A stretch of 64,000 nucleotides of DNA from Streptomyces canus (GCF_001514145.1 NZ_KQ948683.1:1-64000), one strand, 5' to 3'. Shown: positions 42,953 through 51,818, numbered from the stretch's first letter. Numbers and translations are program-made. Notes: generated by a model not told the origin, from the letters alone.

Positions 42953-43893
42953 AGGTGCAGGAGGTTTATCGAAGTAGCGTTTCCGCGAGTCTGCCGAGCA
43001 GGTCCTCCAGGCCGACCGAGATCCGCACGACATCGTCCGTGATACCCACTGCCGCACGACCTTGCGGCATCGTGACCCCGTCGTCCTGACCGCTTGGAGG
43101 CGCGCGAAGCCGTCATGACTCACGACGACGTCCGCGACGTGGAGGCCCGGGTGGCCGTAGAGCCGCTGAAGGCGCCAGTCTCCGCATCAAGGGCGCTCTG
43201 CGACCGGGACCGGGACCGGATCAACGCTCGCACGAGCACCGTAAAGAAGCTGTTCCTTCGCAAGGTCGTTTCACACCTACAGCCTCAGCAACGTGCTGTT
43301 GCTCGCCCCGGCAGGCCAAGCGGTGACAGGTCCGCAAAGGCGAACAGGGCATCAAGATCGTCGGGTGCTCAACAAAAGAAGATCGCGGCCGAAGTGGGTC
43401 AGTTTTGGCCGATGTCGAACAACGTCAGGATCGGGAACCGGCGCACGATGCGTTCTTTGTCGCCACCGTTGTCGTCCACGGCGTAGATCTGACGTGCGTG
43501 CCTAGGTCGCGAGCGATGACCTGCCCCTGTCGGCCTGGTCGACGCCGTGGCGGATCCGGGGCTCGCGCTTCTCACGCACGCTGTCGACGGCGCGACGCGC
43601 CTCACAGCCGGGCCCCCACCGGCGTTGCCGTCCTCACGACGAGTTCTCCGGTGTGGAAGTTCGGCTTCGCCGGAACCCGCTGCACCTCGCCTCGAACACG
43701 GCGCCCTGACCCTGTACTTCCACAGCCACCGCGCCCACGCCGATGGGCCCCTGCAGCACGATCCGGGCACCGGCAACCCCCTGCACACCGTCGGCGGCGG
43801 CGATGGCATTCGAATCCCGTTGTCCGACTTGGACAGCAAAAGGCCCGCGGCGCAATGAGGCGACGCGGGAAACGCCAGAGGAAGGCGAGAACT
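42953..43893. other. Stretch of decayed sequence before the acyl-CoA synthetase
   Basis: About 940 bases with no intact gene. It contains the Cys/Met-type PLP enzyme fragment (42966-43085) and further short minus-strand coding-like stretches, for example ARQIYAVDDNGGDKERIVRR at about 43430-43500, and AADGVQGVAGARIVLQGPIG then, after a shift, FHTGELVVRTATPVG at 43614-43820. These cannot be assigned firmly. Confidence 0.5.
42966..43085 (-). pseudogene. C-terminal fragment of a Cys/Met-metabolism PLP enzyme
   Basis: On the minus strand, MPQGRAAVGITDDVVRISVG followed by LEDLLGRLAETLLR and TAA matches the terminal block of cystathionine-gamma-synthase/methionine-gamma-lyase-type enzymes (GI.D.LVR.SVGIED). 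The rest of the gene, including the PLP lysine, is absent. Confidence 0.6.
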
Positions 43894-45435
43894 ATGGCCA
43901 CGATCGTCTCCGGAGACCGTCGGCTCGACGCGGCGGACCTCCAGCTCAGGATCGGGCGGGCAGCCACAGGGTTCGCGGCTCTCGGCCTGGGACCGGGTTC
44001 CAGTGTCGCGTTCTGCCTGCGCAACGACATCGAGTTCTACGAGGTGAGCCTGGGCGCGGGCGTGCTCGGCGCCTACGCCGTCCCGATCAACTGGCACTTC
44101 TCGCCGGAGGAGATGCGGTACATCCTCGAGGACAGTCAGGCCAGGGTGCTCGTCATCCATGCCGACCTCCTGCCGAGGCTGCGAAGTGGCATTCCGGACG
44201 GTGTCCAGGTTCTGGTGGTCCCGACCCCCGCCGCCCTGCGAACGGCATACGGCATCGAGGAGGCCGCCGGCGCCGTCGCGCCAGGAGAGACCTGCTGGCA
44301 CGACTGGGTCGACGGCTTCGCGCCCCGCAGTGAGCCGCCCAAGGAGACGCCGATGGCCGTCTTCTACACGTCGGGCACGACGGGACGTCCCAAGGGGGTG
44401 CGCCGGCCGGCCTTCACACCGGTGCAGCAGGCCGCGGTCGTACGCATGGTGTCCCTCAGCTTCGGCCTGACGATCGTCGACGATCCGGGCGAGATCGTGA
44501 CCGCCGTGGCCGGGCCGACCTATCACGGCGCCCCGAACATGCACGCGTTCTTCTCGTTCCGGGCAGGGGCGAACATCGTCATCCTTCCGCGGTTCGACGG
44601 CGAGGAACTGCTGCGAGCCATCCAGGACGAGCGGATCACCCACCTCCACCTCGTTCCGGTCATGTTCAACCGGCTGCTCAAGCTTGCGCCGGAGGTGCGT
44701 GCGCGCTACGACCTCTCCTCGCTGCGGTTCGTGACCCATGCCGCCGCACCGTGCGCACCCGACGTGAAGCGAGCCATGATCGACTGGTGGGGACCCATCA
44801 TCCACGAGTACTACGGCTCGACCGAGGGCGGGAACGTGACGTTCTGCGACTCGGCGGAGTCGCTGGCGCACCCCGGCACGGTGGGGCGAGCCGTCGACGG
44901 TGCCGAGATCCGCATCCTCGGCGAGGCGGGCCAAGAGCTCGGTCCGGGCGAGGTCGGCGAGATCGCCGTCCGCTACGCCGGTGTCGGTGATTTCAGCTAC
45001 CACAACGCCGACGCCAAGCGCCGCGAGGTCGACCGCGACGGGCTCGTCACGGTCGGCGACGTCGGCTATCTCGACGAGGACGGGTACCTCTACATCTGCG
45101 ACCGCAAGATCGACATGGTCATCTCCGGCGGGGTGAACATCTATCCGGCCGAGATCGAAGCGGTCTTGTGCGACATGCCCGGGATCGCCGACAGCGCCGT
45201 GTTCGGTATCCCCGACGAGGAGTTCGGCGAGTCGGTGTGCGCGGTGATCCAAGCCGAACCGGGCTGCGCCCCGACCGCGGAGCAGGTGCGGGCGTTCCTG
45301 CGCGAGCGGATCGCCGGCTACAAGGTGCCGCGCCGCATCGAGTTCGCTGAGACGCTCCCCCGGGAGGATTCCGGGAAGATCTTTAAACGCAAACTGCGCG
45401 CGCCCTACTGGGAGCAGGCCGGCCGCGCGATCTGA
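43894..45435 (+). CDS. Acyl-CoA synthetase (ANL family), 513 aa
   Basis: ATP-dependent activation of a carboxylic acid to its CoA thioester. Seen: P-loop-like AMP motif AVFYTSGTTGRPKGV, HEYYGSTEGGNVTFCDSAE, VTVGDVGYLDEDGYLYICDR, KIDMVISGGVNIYPAEIEAV, and the C-terminal catalytic Lys block LPREDSGKIFKRKL. ATG 43894 has GAAGGCGAG upstream. The longer open frame back to 43405 covers decayed sequence and is rejected. It is followed after 53 bases by an SDR. It could be the entry step for the SDR/ACAD/kinase operon that now lies beyond the insertion element. Confidence 0.92.
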   Translation: MATIVSGDRRLDAADLQLRIGRAATGFAALGLGPGSSVAFCLRNDIEFYEVSLGAGVLGAYAVPINWHFSPEEMRYILEDSQARVLVIHADLLPRLRSGIPDGVQVLVVPTPAALRTAYGIEEAAGAVAPGETCWHDWVDGFAPRSEPPKETPMAVFYTSGTTGRPKGVRRPAFTPVQQAAVVRMVSLSFGLTIVDDPGEIVTAVAGPTYHGAPNMHAFFSFRAGANIVILPRFDGEELLRAIQDERITHLHLVPVMFNRLLKLAPEVRARYDLSSLRFVTHAAAPCAPDVKRAMIDWWGPIIHEYYGSTEGGNVTFCDSAESLAHPGTVGRAVDGAEIRILGEAGQELGPGEVGEIAVRYAGVGDFSYHNADAKRREVDRDGLVTVGDVGYLDEDGYLYICDRKIDMVISGGVNIYPAEIEAVLCDMPGIADSAVFGIPDEEFGESVCAVIQAEPGCAPTAEQVRAFLRERIAGYKVPRRIEFAETLPREDSGKIFKRKLRAPYWEQAGRAI

Positions 45436-45488
45436 GCGGCGAAGACGATTGCGATCACACTAATCCGATCACAGTAAGGAGCCCGGGC

Positions 45489-46280
45489 ATGGCAACACGC
45501 TCGTACTCGGCGGGACAGGCGCCGCGGTCCATCGCCGGGGCGGCGCTGCTGATCACCGGCGCGGGAAGCGGCATAGGTGCCGCCGCGGCCCGACTGTTCG
45601 CGTCGGAGGGTGCCTGGGTAGCGGTCACGGACCAGGACGCGGCAGCCGCGGAGGCGGTCGCGTCCGGCATCGCGGCCCAGGACGGGCGCGGGCGGGCCTG
45701 GCGGCTGGACGTCGCGGACGGCACCGAGATCGAGCGCGTGGTCGGCGAGGCCGCCACCGAGTTCGACGGGCTCGACTGCCTCATCAACAACGCCGGCTTC
45801 GCCCCGCAGGCCGCGATCGGCGACGCCGGCTACGAAGACGTCTGGCAGCGTGCCCTCGACGTCATGCTGACGGCGGTTCCGCGCACCGTCCGCGCCGCCC
45901 TGCCCTGGCTGCTTCGCTCACCGTTCCCCCGGATCCTCAACGTGGCCTCGACCGAGGCCTGCGCCGCCACGGCGGGCCTCACGCCCTATGCCGCGGCAAA
46001 GGCCGGTGTCACCGGCCTCACCCGCGCTCTCGCCGTCGAACTGGGCCCGGAAGGCGTGACCTGCAACTGTCTGCTTCCCGGGCCCGTCGAGACCGGGCTG
46101 ACCGCCGGCATCCCCGACCAGCACAAGCAGGCGTTCGCGCGCAGACGCACCGCGCTGCGGCGCTACGGCCGGCCCGAGGAGATCGCGCACATCATGCTCG
46201 ATCTGTGCCTGCCCAGCGCCTCCTACCTCACGGGCGCCACCGTCCCGGTCGACGGAGGCCTGCTCATCCGCAACGGGTGA
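45489..46280 (+). CDS. Short-chain dehydrogenase/reductase, 263 aa
   Basis: NAD(P)-dependent oxidoreductase. Cofactor motif LLITGAGSGIGAAAARLFAS (TGxxxGxG), CLINNAGFAPQ, catalytic Ser in ILNVASTEACAAT, YAAAKAG (YxxxK), and C-terminal SYLTGATVPVDGGLL. Normal length. TAAGGAG lies five bases before ATG 45489. Probably oxidises a hydroxyacyl-CoA made downstream of the synthetase. Only eight bases separate its stop from the left end of the insertion element, so any original downstream partner was cut off. Confidence 0.9.
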   Translation: MATRSYSAGQAPRSIAGAALLITGAGSGIGAAAARLFASEGAWVAVTDQDAAAAEAVASGIAAQDGRGRAWRLDVADGTEIERVVGEAATEFDGLDCLINNAGFAPQAAIGDAGYEDVWQRALDVMLTAVPRTVRAALPWLLRSPFPRILNVASTEACAATAGLTPYAAAKAGVTGLTRALAVELGPEGVTCNCLLPGPVETGLTAGIPDQHKQAFARRRTALRRYGRPEEIAHIMLDLCLPSASYLTGATVPVDGGLLIRNG

Positions 46281-46288
46281 GCAGGCCC

Positions 46289-46311
46289 TGACGCTGTCGG
46301 GGATCTTGGAG
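46289..46311 (+). repeat. Left terminal inverted repeat of the IS1182-type element
   Basis: Begins TGACGCTGTCGGGGATCTTG and is exactly complementary to 48277-48299 over all 23 bases. Confidence 0.92.
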
Positions 46312-46594
46312 ATTGGCAGGTCGGGTGCATGGGTGGCCGTCGGGTCCCGTCTTCCCTCACAAAGCCATTTCTGCAGCTCAACGCGGTGTTGTGGTCTCCG
46401 TGACCCCGTGATCACGCCCCCTGTAACGGTTTCGCGAACGCCAGAACTGTGCCCTGCGATGTTGCAGTGGCGGGTGGTACTTACGTCAACCCGCACCAGG
46501 GTGTAGCCCTTGCGGTGTCAGTTCGAGCGAACTGTGCTCTTCGTTGTGGGTGCTGCTGCGACGGTGAGTCTCCGTCCCACCGGAGGAGACCGAG

Positions 46595-48275
46595 TTGTGC
46601 ATTCAGCCCCGTTCCGGCTCGGAGGTGCCGGAGCTGACCGCGAAGGTCGCCCGCGCCAGTCAACCCCCACGGCACCACCGCCATGGCCATCCGCGACCAT
46701 CTCGACGGTCTTTGGCGGGACGAGGACTTCGTCGAGTGGTACCCGCGGGACGGCAAGCCAGGGCTCTCACCGGCCCAGCTGGCGACCGTGTCGGTCCTCC
46801 AGTTCCTTCTGGAGCTCTCCGACCGCCAGGCCGCCGAGGCCGTCCGCTGCCGGATCGACTTCAAATACGCCTTGGGCATGGAACTGGACGACCCCGGCTT
46901 CCACCACAGCGTCCTGACCGACTTCCGTGAGCGCCTGGCCGAGGACGGCAGGGCGGACAAGCTGCTCGACCTCGTACTGGAACAGATCAAAGTCGCCGGA
47001 CTGGTCAGGGAACGAGGACGGCAGCGGACCGACTCCACCCACATCCTGAGTGCGGTCCGGGACCTGACACGCCTTGAGATGGTCACCGAGGCCATGCGAG
47101 CTGCCCTGGAGGAAATCGCACGTCAGGCACCGCAGGAGCTGGTCGGGCTGGTCACGGACGAATGGGGCGAACGCTACGGACGGGCGTCCCGGCTGGGCCG
47201 GACCCCGACCCGGCCGAAGACCCGCATCAAGAACACCGGGGACGACGTCTACCTCTTGCTGCGCTACGTCCGCACCTACCTTCGCGCACTGTGGCAGGGG
47301 CCGCAGGTCCAGGCACTACGGCAGATCTTTCTCCAGAATTACTGGGTCGACGACCGAGCACGAGTCCAGCGGCGCGAACCTGATGAGGCCGGACTACCGC
47401 CCTCGTCCACCGCGATCGTCTCGCCCTACGACCTGACCGCCCGGTACTCCCGCCGGAACGACACCCGCTGGAAGAAGTTCCTGGCCCACGTCACGGAGAC
47501 CTGCGACGACGACACGGTGAACATCATCACGGACGTGACCACCACCCCGGCCACGCTCTACGACATCAGGGCCCTGCCGGCCATCCACGACCGGCTGGCC
47601 CAGCGAGACCTTCTGCCCGACGAGCATCTGGTCGACGGCGGCTACACCTCGATCGTCCAGCAGGACCAATCCGCTCGCGAGCACGGGATCACGCTGGTGG
47701 GACCGGTCCGGAAGAAGCGCATCCGCCAGTCACGCCAGGGCAACGTGTTCGACCGCGACGCCTTCACCATCGACTGGGAACGACGGCAGGTCGTCTGCCC
47801 GCAGGGCAAACCGAGCCGGGAATGGTCGACGCCTCTGTCGATCACCCCCTACACGCGGGTCAGGTTTGCCAAGGAGGACTGCGGCCAGTGCCCGGTCAAG
47901 TCCAGCTCCACCCGCGGCGACCGACGGCAGCTGAACTTCCTGCCCCAGCAGCTCTACGAACGGCAGGCTGCCGCCCGAGCCGCCCAGCAGACCACTCCCT
48001 GGAAGGCGAACTACGCGATGCGCGCCGGCATCGAGAGCACCGTCAACGAGTTCGTCAACGGCCACGGCATGCGACAAACCCGCTACCGGAGTCAGACCAA
48101 GACCCACGTCCAGCACGTCCTCACCGCCATCGCCGTCAACATCGAACGCGTCAACGCGGAACTCGCTACACCAACGGCTGAACGCCGACCTCGGACACCC
48201 ACGGCCCTCCAGAACTTCCTGGACTGGCAACAGATCCCACGGCCGACCGCATGGCGCACCGCAGGGAAATCCTGA
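46595..48275 (+). pseudogene. IS1182-type DDE transposase with an N-terminal frameshift
   Basis: Translation should start at TTG 46595 behind an ideal GGAGGAG, reading the family N-terminus CIQPRSGSEVPELTAKVARA. Near 46660 (AGTCAACCCCC) the frame must shift to continue as NPHGTTAMAIRDHLDGLW, after which 530 codons from ATG 46683 are open. The open part has DUF772-type SPAQLATVSVLQFLLELSDR, RTDSTHILSAVRDL (first Asp), LLPDEHLVDGGYTS and the C-terminal MRAGIESTVNEFVNGHGMRQ with the late Glu. One extra base explains the shift. A programmed frameshift at the C-run is possible; simple inactivation is more likely. Starting at 46683 without the lost 30 residues might still give a product. Confidence 0.8.
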
Positions 48276-48276
48276 C

Positions 48277-48299
48277 CTCCAAGATCCCCGACAGCGTCA
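48277..48299 (-). repeat. Right terminal inverted repeat of the IS1182-type element
   Basis: Exact complement of the left repeat. It starts immediately after the transposase stop codon at 48273-48275. Confidence 0.92.
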
Positions 48300-48412
48300 C
48301 CTACTGGTGATGAGCGGCTTCGACAGGCTGCGGCAGCCGGCCGGCCGGCCGGGCCAGCCATCTCGGGACCGGAGTCATCGGCGCAGGTGGCACCAGTGGC
48401 GCGTCCCGCGGG

Positions 48413-49186
48413 TCAGGCGTGCGACGACGTCATCCCGCCGTCGACCGTGATCGTCGCGCCGGTGGTGTAGCTCGACGCGTCGCCGGCCAGGTACAGCGCC
48501 GCTCCGGTGATCTCGGCCGGGGTGCCGATCCGCCCCAGCGGGAACTCCCGGCGGGCGAACTGCTCGAACGCCTCGAGGTCCCACGCCTTGGTGACGTCGG
48601 TCCGGAAAGCACCCGGCATGATGGTGTTGACCCGGACGGTCGGCCCGAAAGCGCGGGCCATGCCACCGGTGAGGACGTTCAGCCCGGCCTTCGCGGCCGC
48701 GTAGGGGAGTTCCCGTGGCGACGGTGACACGGCGCCCGCGCTGCTGATGTTGATGATGGACCCGCCGCTGCCCTGGGCCATCCGGGTGCCGACCAGGGCG
48801 GCCAACCGGAACGGGCCTTTCAGGTTCACCGCGATCACCTTGTCGAACAGTTCCTCGGTCACCTCGTCGAGCGAGGCGTACAACGGGGATACGCCGGCGT
48901 TGTTCACAAGGACGTCGATCCGGCCGAACCGCTCGTACACGGTGTCCACCAGCTCCGTACAGTCGGCCCAGCGCCCGACGTGGCAGCCCAGGCCGACAGC
49001 CTGCTGCCCGGTGTCCCGGGTGATCTGCTCGGCCAGTTCACGGCAGGCGTCCGCCTTGCGGCTGACCACGACGACGGTCGCGCCGTGCTCGGCGTAGGCC
49101 AGGCAGATCTCCCGGCCCAGCCCGCGGCTCCCGCCGGTGACGACGGCGATCCTGCCGCTCAGGTCGAACAGGTTCGTTGTCGTCAT
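48413..49186 (-). CDS. Short-chain dehydrogenase of the kinase/ACAD operon, 257 aa
   Basis: NAD(P)-dependent SDR: cofactor motif AVVTGGSRGLGREICLAYAE, LVNNAGVSPLYASLD, IINISSAGAVSPSPRELPYA with catalytic Ser and YAAAK, and the tail TTGATITVDGGMTSSHA. The ATG at 49186 overlaps the acyl-CoA dehydrogenase's stop (ATGA). Frames extending further upstream are shadows. Its position, third after the APH-type kinase and ACAD10/11-like protein, parallels the SDR (LvaD) of the levulinate operon, where the dehydrogenase acts on the 3-hydroxyacyl-CoA. That function is inferred from gene order. Confidence 0.88.
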   Translation of the reverse strand: MTTTNLFDLSGRIAVVTGGSRGLGREICLAYAEHGATVVVVSRKADACRELAEQITRDTGQQAVGLGCHVGRWADCTELVDTVYERFGRIDVLVNNAGVSPLYASLDEVTEELFDKVIAVNLKGPFRLAALVGTRMAQGSGGSIINISSAGAVSPSPRELPYAAAKAGLNVLTGGMARAFGPTVRVNTIMPGAFRTDVTKAWDLEAFEQFARREFPLGRIGTPAEITGAALYLAGDASSYTTGATITVDGGMTSSHA

Positions 49187-50460
49187 CGCCGGCTGTCCGG
49201 GTACTTGGCGAGTGCGGCTTGGCGCAGCCGGGGCAGGTGCGCGCTGGGAAACAGGTCCGGGGCGGGCTGGTAGTCCCGCAGGATCCGCTTGGCCAGTGTC
49301 GCCTCGTGCACCTCCGTCGGGCCATCCGCCAGTGCGAGCCACTCGGCTTCCATCAGCAGAGCGCCCAGGGGCAGCTCGGGGGTCACCCCCAGCGACCCGT
49401 GCAGGTGCAGGCTGCGGCGCGCGACGCGGTGGAGCATCTCCGGCATCGCCGCCTTGACCGCCGCGATGTCGCCCCGGACCTTGGCGTAGTCGTTGTGCTT
49501 GTCGATCAGCCATGCGGTGCGCAGCACCAGCAGCCGGAACTGCTCGATGTCCAGCCAGCTCTGCGCGATGCGTTCCTTCGTGGTCGACAGGTCGGCGAGC
49601 GTGCCGCCGGGAAGCAGGCGGGACAGCGCGCGCTCGCACATCAAGTCGAACGCCTTGCGTGCGGAGCCGATGGCACGCATCGCATGGTGGACGCGGCCAC
49701 CGCCGAGCCGGACCTGCGCGACCTCGAATCCGCCGCCTTCCGGGCCGAGCATGGCCTGAGCCGGGAGCCGGACGTCGTCGTAGCGGACATACGCGTGCGC
49801 CGCGATCGCCGGATCCTCGCCGAACACGCCGACGTTGCGGACGATCTCCACACCGGGTGTCCCGGCGGGGACGAGGAACATCGAGGCCCCGCGGTGGATC
49901 GGCACGGACGGATCGGTGACGACCATGACGATGGTGAAGGCGGCGAACCGCGCGTTCGAGGCGAACCACTTCTCGCCGTTGAGGACCCAGTCCGTGCCGT
50001 CGCGTTCCGCGCGGCAGGTGAACATCCGCGGCTCGGCGCCGGCCTGGGGCTCGGTCATCGCATAGCAGGAGACGGTCTCTCCGTCCAGCAGCGGCTGCAG
50101 ATGCCGCGCCCGCTGCTCGTCGGTCCCGTAGTGGGCGAGGATCTCGGCGTTACCGGAGTCGGGCGCCTGGCAGCCGAAGACGGTGGGCGCCCAGGCCGAG
50201 CGTCCGAGGATCTCGTTGAGGAGCGCGAGCTTGACCTGGCCGTAGCCTCCGCCGCCCAGCTCGCGCGGCAGGTGACATGCCCACAGCCCCTTCTCCCGCA
50301 CCTGCCGCTTCAGTGGACGCACGGCGCGCACGGCTTCCTCGTCGGACCGGTCATAGGGGTTGGCGAAGACGTGGTCGAGCGGCTCGACCTCTTCGCGCAC
50401 GAACTCCTCCGCCCAGTCGAGGAGCTTCTGGTACTGCGGATCGGTCTCGAAGCTGACCAT
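49183..50460 (-). CDS. ACAD10/11-like (LvaC-like) acyl-CoA dehydrogenase-family protein, 425 aa
   Basis: Acyl-CoA dehydrogenase fold: HLPRELGGGGYGQVKLALLN, CYAMTEPQAGAEPRMFTCRA, WVLNGEKWFASNARFAAF and RRSLHLHGSLGVTPELPLGA. The block normally bearing the Glu base (GEGTNEIQ in the other intact ACAD of this window) reads LADGPTEVHEATLAKRIL, with Asp at about 379. That DGPxEVH form is characteristic of ACAD10/11-type and LvaC-type proteins, which are known to eliminate phosphate from 4-phosphoacyl-CoA instead of doing simple dehydrogenation. The start overlaps the kinase gene's stop by one base (TGATG) and its own stop overlaps the SDR. A role in 4-hydroxyacid breakdown is inferred. Confidence 0.85.
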   Translation of the reverse strand: MVSFETDPQYQKLLDWAEEFVREEVEPLDHVFANPYDRSDEEAVRAVRPLKRQVREKGLWACHLPRELGGGGYGQVKLALLNEILGRSAWAPTVFGCQAPDSGNAEILAHYGTDEQRARHLQPLLDGETVSCYAMTEPQAGAEPRMFTCRAERDGTDWVLNGEKWFASNARFAAFTIVMVVTDPSVPIHRGASMFLVPAGTPGVEIVRNVGVFGEDPAIAAHAYVRYDDVRLPAQAMLGPEGGGFEVAQVRLGGGRVHHAMRAIGSARKAFDLMCERALSRLLPGGTLADLSTTKERIAQSWLDIEQFRLLVLRTAWLIDKHNDYAKVRGDIAAVKAAMPEMLHRVARRSLHLHGSLGVTPELPLGALLMEAEWLALADGPTEVHEATLAKRILRDYQPAPDLFPSAHLPRLRQAALAKYPDSRR

Positions 50461-51524
50461 CACAAGCCTTTCGTCATGTCGATCACGTCCTCGGCCAGAG
50501 CCAGCAGACGCAAGGTCACAGCCCGGAACGTCTTCCCCAGCTCGGCCGGTGCGTGACCCAGCACCGCACGCCCGACCGTCTCCTCGAGGATCGCGGTCAG
50601 CCGTAGGCACGCGAGCACGCGGAACCAGGACAGGTCCGCCTCGGCGGTGTCGCCGGTGAGCTGCTGGTATCGCTGGATCACCTCGTCCGGCCCCGGCATG
50701 CCGGGCAGGTCGGGCAGCCCGGGAATCGGCGGAAAACCGAGCACGGCCAGGAAATGGCCCAGATCGAGCCGAGGGTCGCCGATCGATACGAGTTCCCAGT
50801 CGACGACGGCCACGATCTGCGGGCGGGCCTGGTCGACGAGCACGTTCGCGAAATGGAAGTCACCGTGCACGAGCCCGGTCCGCATCCGCGCCGGGCGGTG
50901 CGCGCCGAGCCACTGCCCGAGTGCCTCAAGACGTGCCTGCGGCAGCGGCCGGTAGCCAGGGATCTCCGCCGTGACCGCCAGTCGCCGCAGCCACCGGGGG
51001 GCCTGCCGTTCGAGCCAGCCCTCCGGCCTACCGAGGTCGCGCAGGAGCGGGTGCGACACGTCGACATCCCGGAGCGCGACGAGCGTGTCCACCATGGCGA
51101 AGCCGAGATCACGCTGCAGCGCCGCGTCGCGGACGAAGGGCTCCGGCAACGCGGTCGCCGGATTGACGCCCGGTACCGGCTCCATCAGATAGAACGCGGC
51201 CCCGAGCACCGACTCGTCCGCGCACGCGGCCACCAGCCGGGGATGTGGCACATCCGTGTGCTCGAGCGCGTCGAGCACCGCCGCCTCGCGGAGCATCGTC
51301 GCGGAGCCGTCGGTACGTCCGGACACCGGTGGCCGCCGCAGCACGTACCGCTCCCGACCTCGCCGGAACTCGGCCACGACGTTCTGCGTGCCACCACCGA
51401 GCAGGCGGACCTCCGCCACAGGACCTGCGCCGATCCGCCGCTCGTCCATCCATCGAGCCAGCCGCGGGGCGTCGATCCCGTGCACCTGCGGCGCATCAGA
51501 TACCTCGTTATAATGCACGTGCAT
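50460..51524 (-). CDS. APH-family kinase (LvaA / ACAD10/11 kinase-domain-like), 354 aa
   Basis: Aminoglycoside-phosphotransferase-fold kinase. Seen: LLGGGTQNVVAEFRRGRERY with VLRRPP (ATP-binding lobe), catalytic loop GLVHGDFHFANVLVD (HGDxxxxN) and metal motif VAVVDWELVSIGDPRLDLGH. Coupled to an ACAD10/11-like gene, it probably phosphorylates the hydroxyl of a 4-hydroxyacyl-CoA, as LvaA does, rather than an antibiotic. The start is uncertain. ATG 51524 lies inside a perfect palindrome that overlaps a possible promoter (TATAAC, 51509-51514); if that promoter is used, GTG 51485 (VHGIDAPRL) is the first in-frame start, giving 341 residues. Confidence 0.82.
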   Translation of the reverse strand: MHVHYNEVSDAPQVHGIDAPRLARWMDERRIGAGPVAEVRLLGGGTQNVVAEFRRGRERYVLRRPPVSGRTDGSATMLREAAVLDALEHTDVPHPRLVAACADESVLGAAFYLMEPVPGVNPATALPEPFVRDAALQRDLGFAMVDTLVALRDVDVSHPLLRDLGRPEGWLERQAPRWLRRLAVTAEIPGYRPLPQARLEALGQWLGAHRPARMRTGLVHGDFHFANVLVDQARPQIVAVVDWELVSIGDPRLDLGHFLAVLGFPPIPGLPDLPGMPGPDEVIQRYQQLTGDTAEADLSWFRVLACLRLTAILEETVGRAVLGHAPAELGKTFRAVTLRLLALAEDVIDMTKGL

Positions 51525-51526
51525 TA
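51511..51526. promoter_or_regulatory. Perfect 16-bp palindrome (probable TetR operator)
   Basis: TAATGCACGTGCATTA overlaps the -10-like TATAAC and a possible start codon of the kinase operon. It is the obvious target for the TetR protein encoded just upstream at 51819-52490. Confidence 0.65.
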
Positions 51527-51818
51527 CAATGGCACTGGCGCGCCGGCAATGCAACTGGTGGGCAGTGTCCACGTTGCTGGTTCAGCGGCTTGCGGCCCGG
51601 CGCCCGCTCAGCACGCGCCCGGCCTCCCGGACCGCCACCCGCGGACGGAAAAGGACGGTGACCGCCCTGACGACCGAGGGCCGTGGCCGGGTGGACGGGC
51701 ATCCCTGGGTCGTGGAGGTCGTCATGACCACCTCCACGACGATCCTGCCGAAGGCGCCCGCCATTCGGCCGGCGCCGCTCGCGAGGGCCGACGCCGCGGG
51801 ATATTCAGCGCGGGATAC
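51527..51818. other. Intergenic sequence between tetR and the kinase operon
   Basis: About 290 bases with no recognisable gene; the main feature is the long hairpin at 51709-51740. Confidence 0.5.
51709..51740 (-). terminator. 32-base near-perfect inverted repeat downstream of tetR
   Basis: Eleven-base arms (51709-51719 with 51730-51740) flank GTCATGAC, itself a palindrome. Only one central pair mismatches. Placed 79 bases past the TetR stop, it could terminate tetR, but full symmetry also fits a protein-binding site. Confidence 0.45.

Larger units (their letters stand above)
46289..48299 (+). mobile_element. IS1182-family insertion sequence, 2011 bp
   Basis: Bounded by perfect 23-bp inverted repeats and carrying one IS1182-type transposase frame. 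About 280 bases of leader lie between the left repeat and the transposase start. No convincing target duplication: both flanks begin with C-rich bases. It lies between the plus-strand acyl-CoA synthetase/SDR unit and the minus-strand SDR/ACAD/kinase operon. Confidence 0.9.

Noticed and set aside
43614..43820. Possible PrpF-like isomerase C-terminus on the minus strand, with one frameshift
   Set aside because: The resemblance is limited to general Gly/Val-rich strands and could not be separated from chance by eye; noted only within the decayed stretch.
43399..45252. 617-codon minus-strand open frame
   Set aside because: Mostly antisense of the acyl-CoA synthetase. Only its last 30 residues look non-shadow, and these match no family I know.
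46285..48303. Target-site duplication of the IS1182-type element
   Set aside because: The flanks share only CC, too short to distinguish from base composition.
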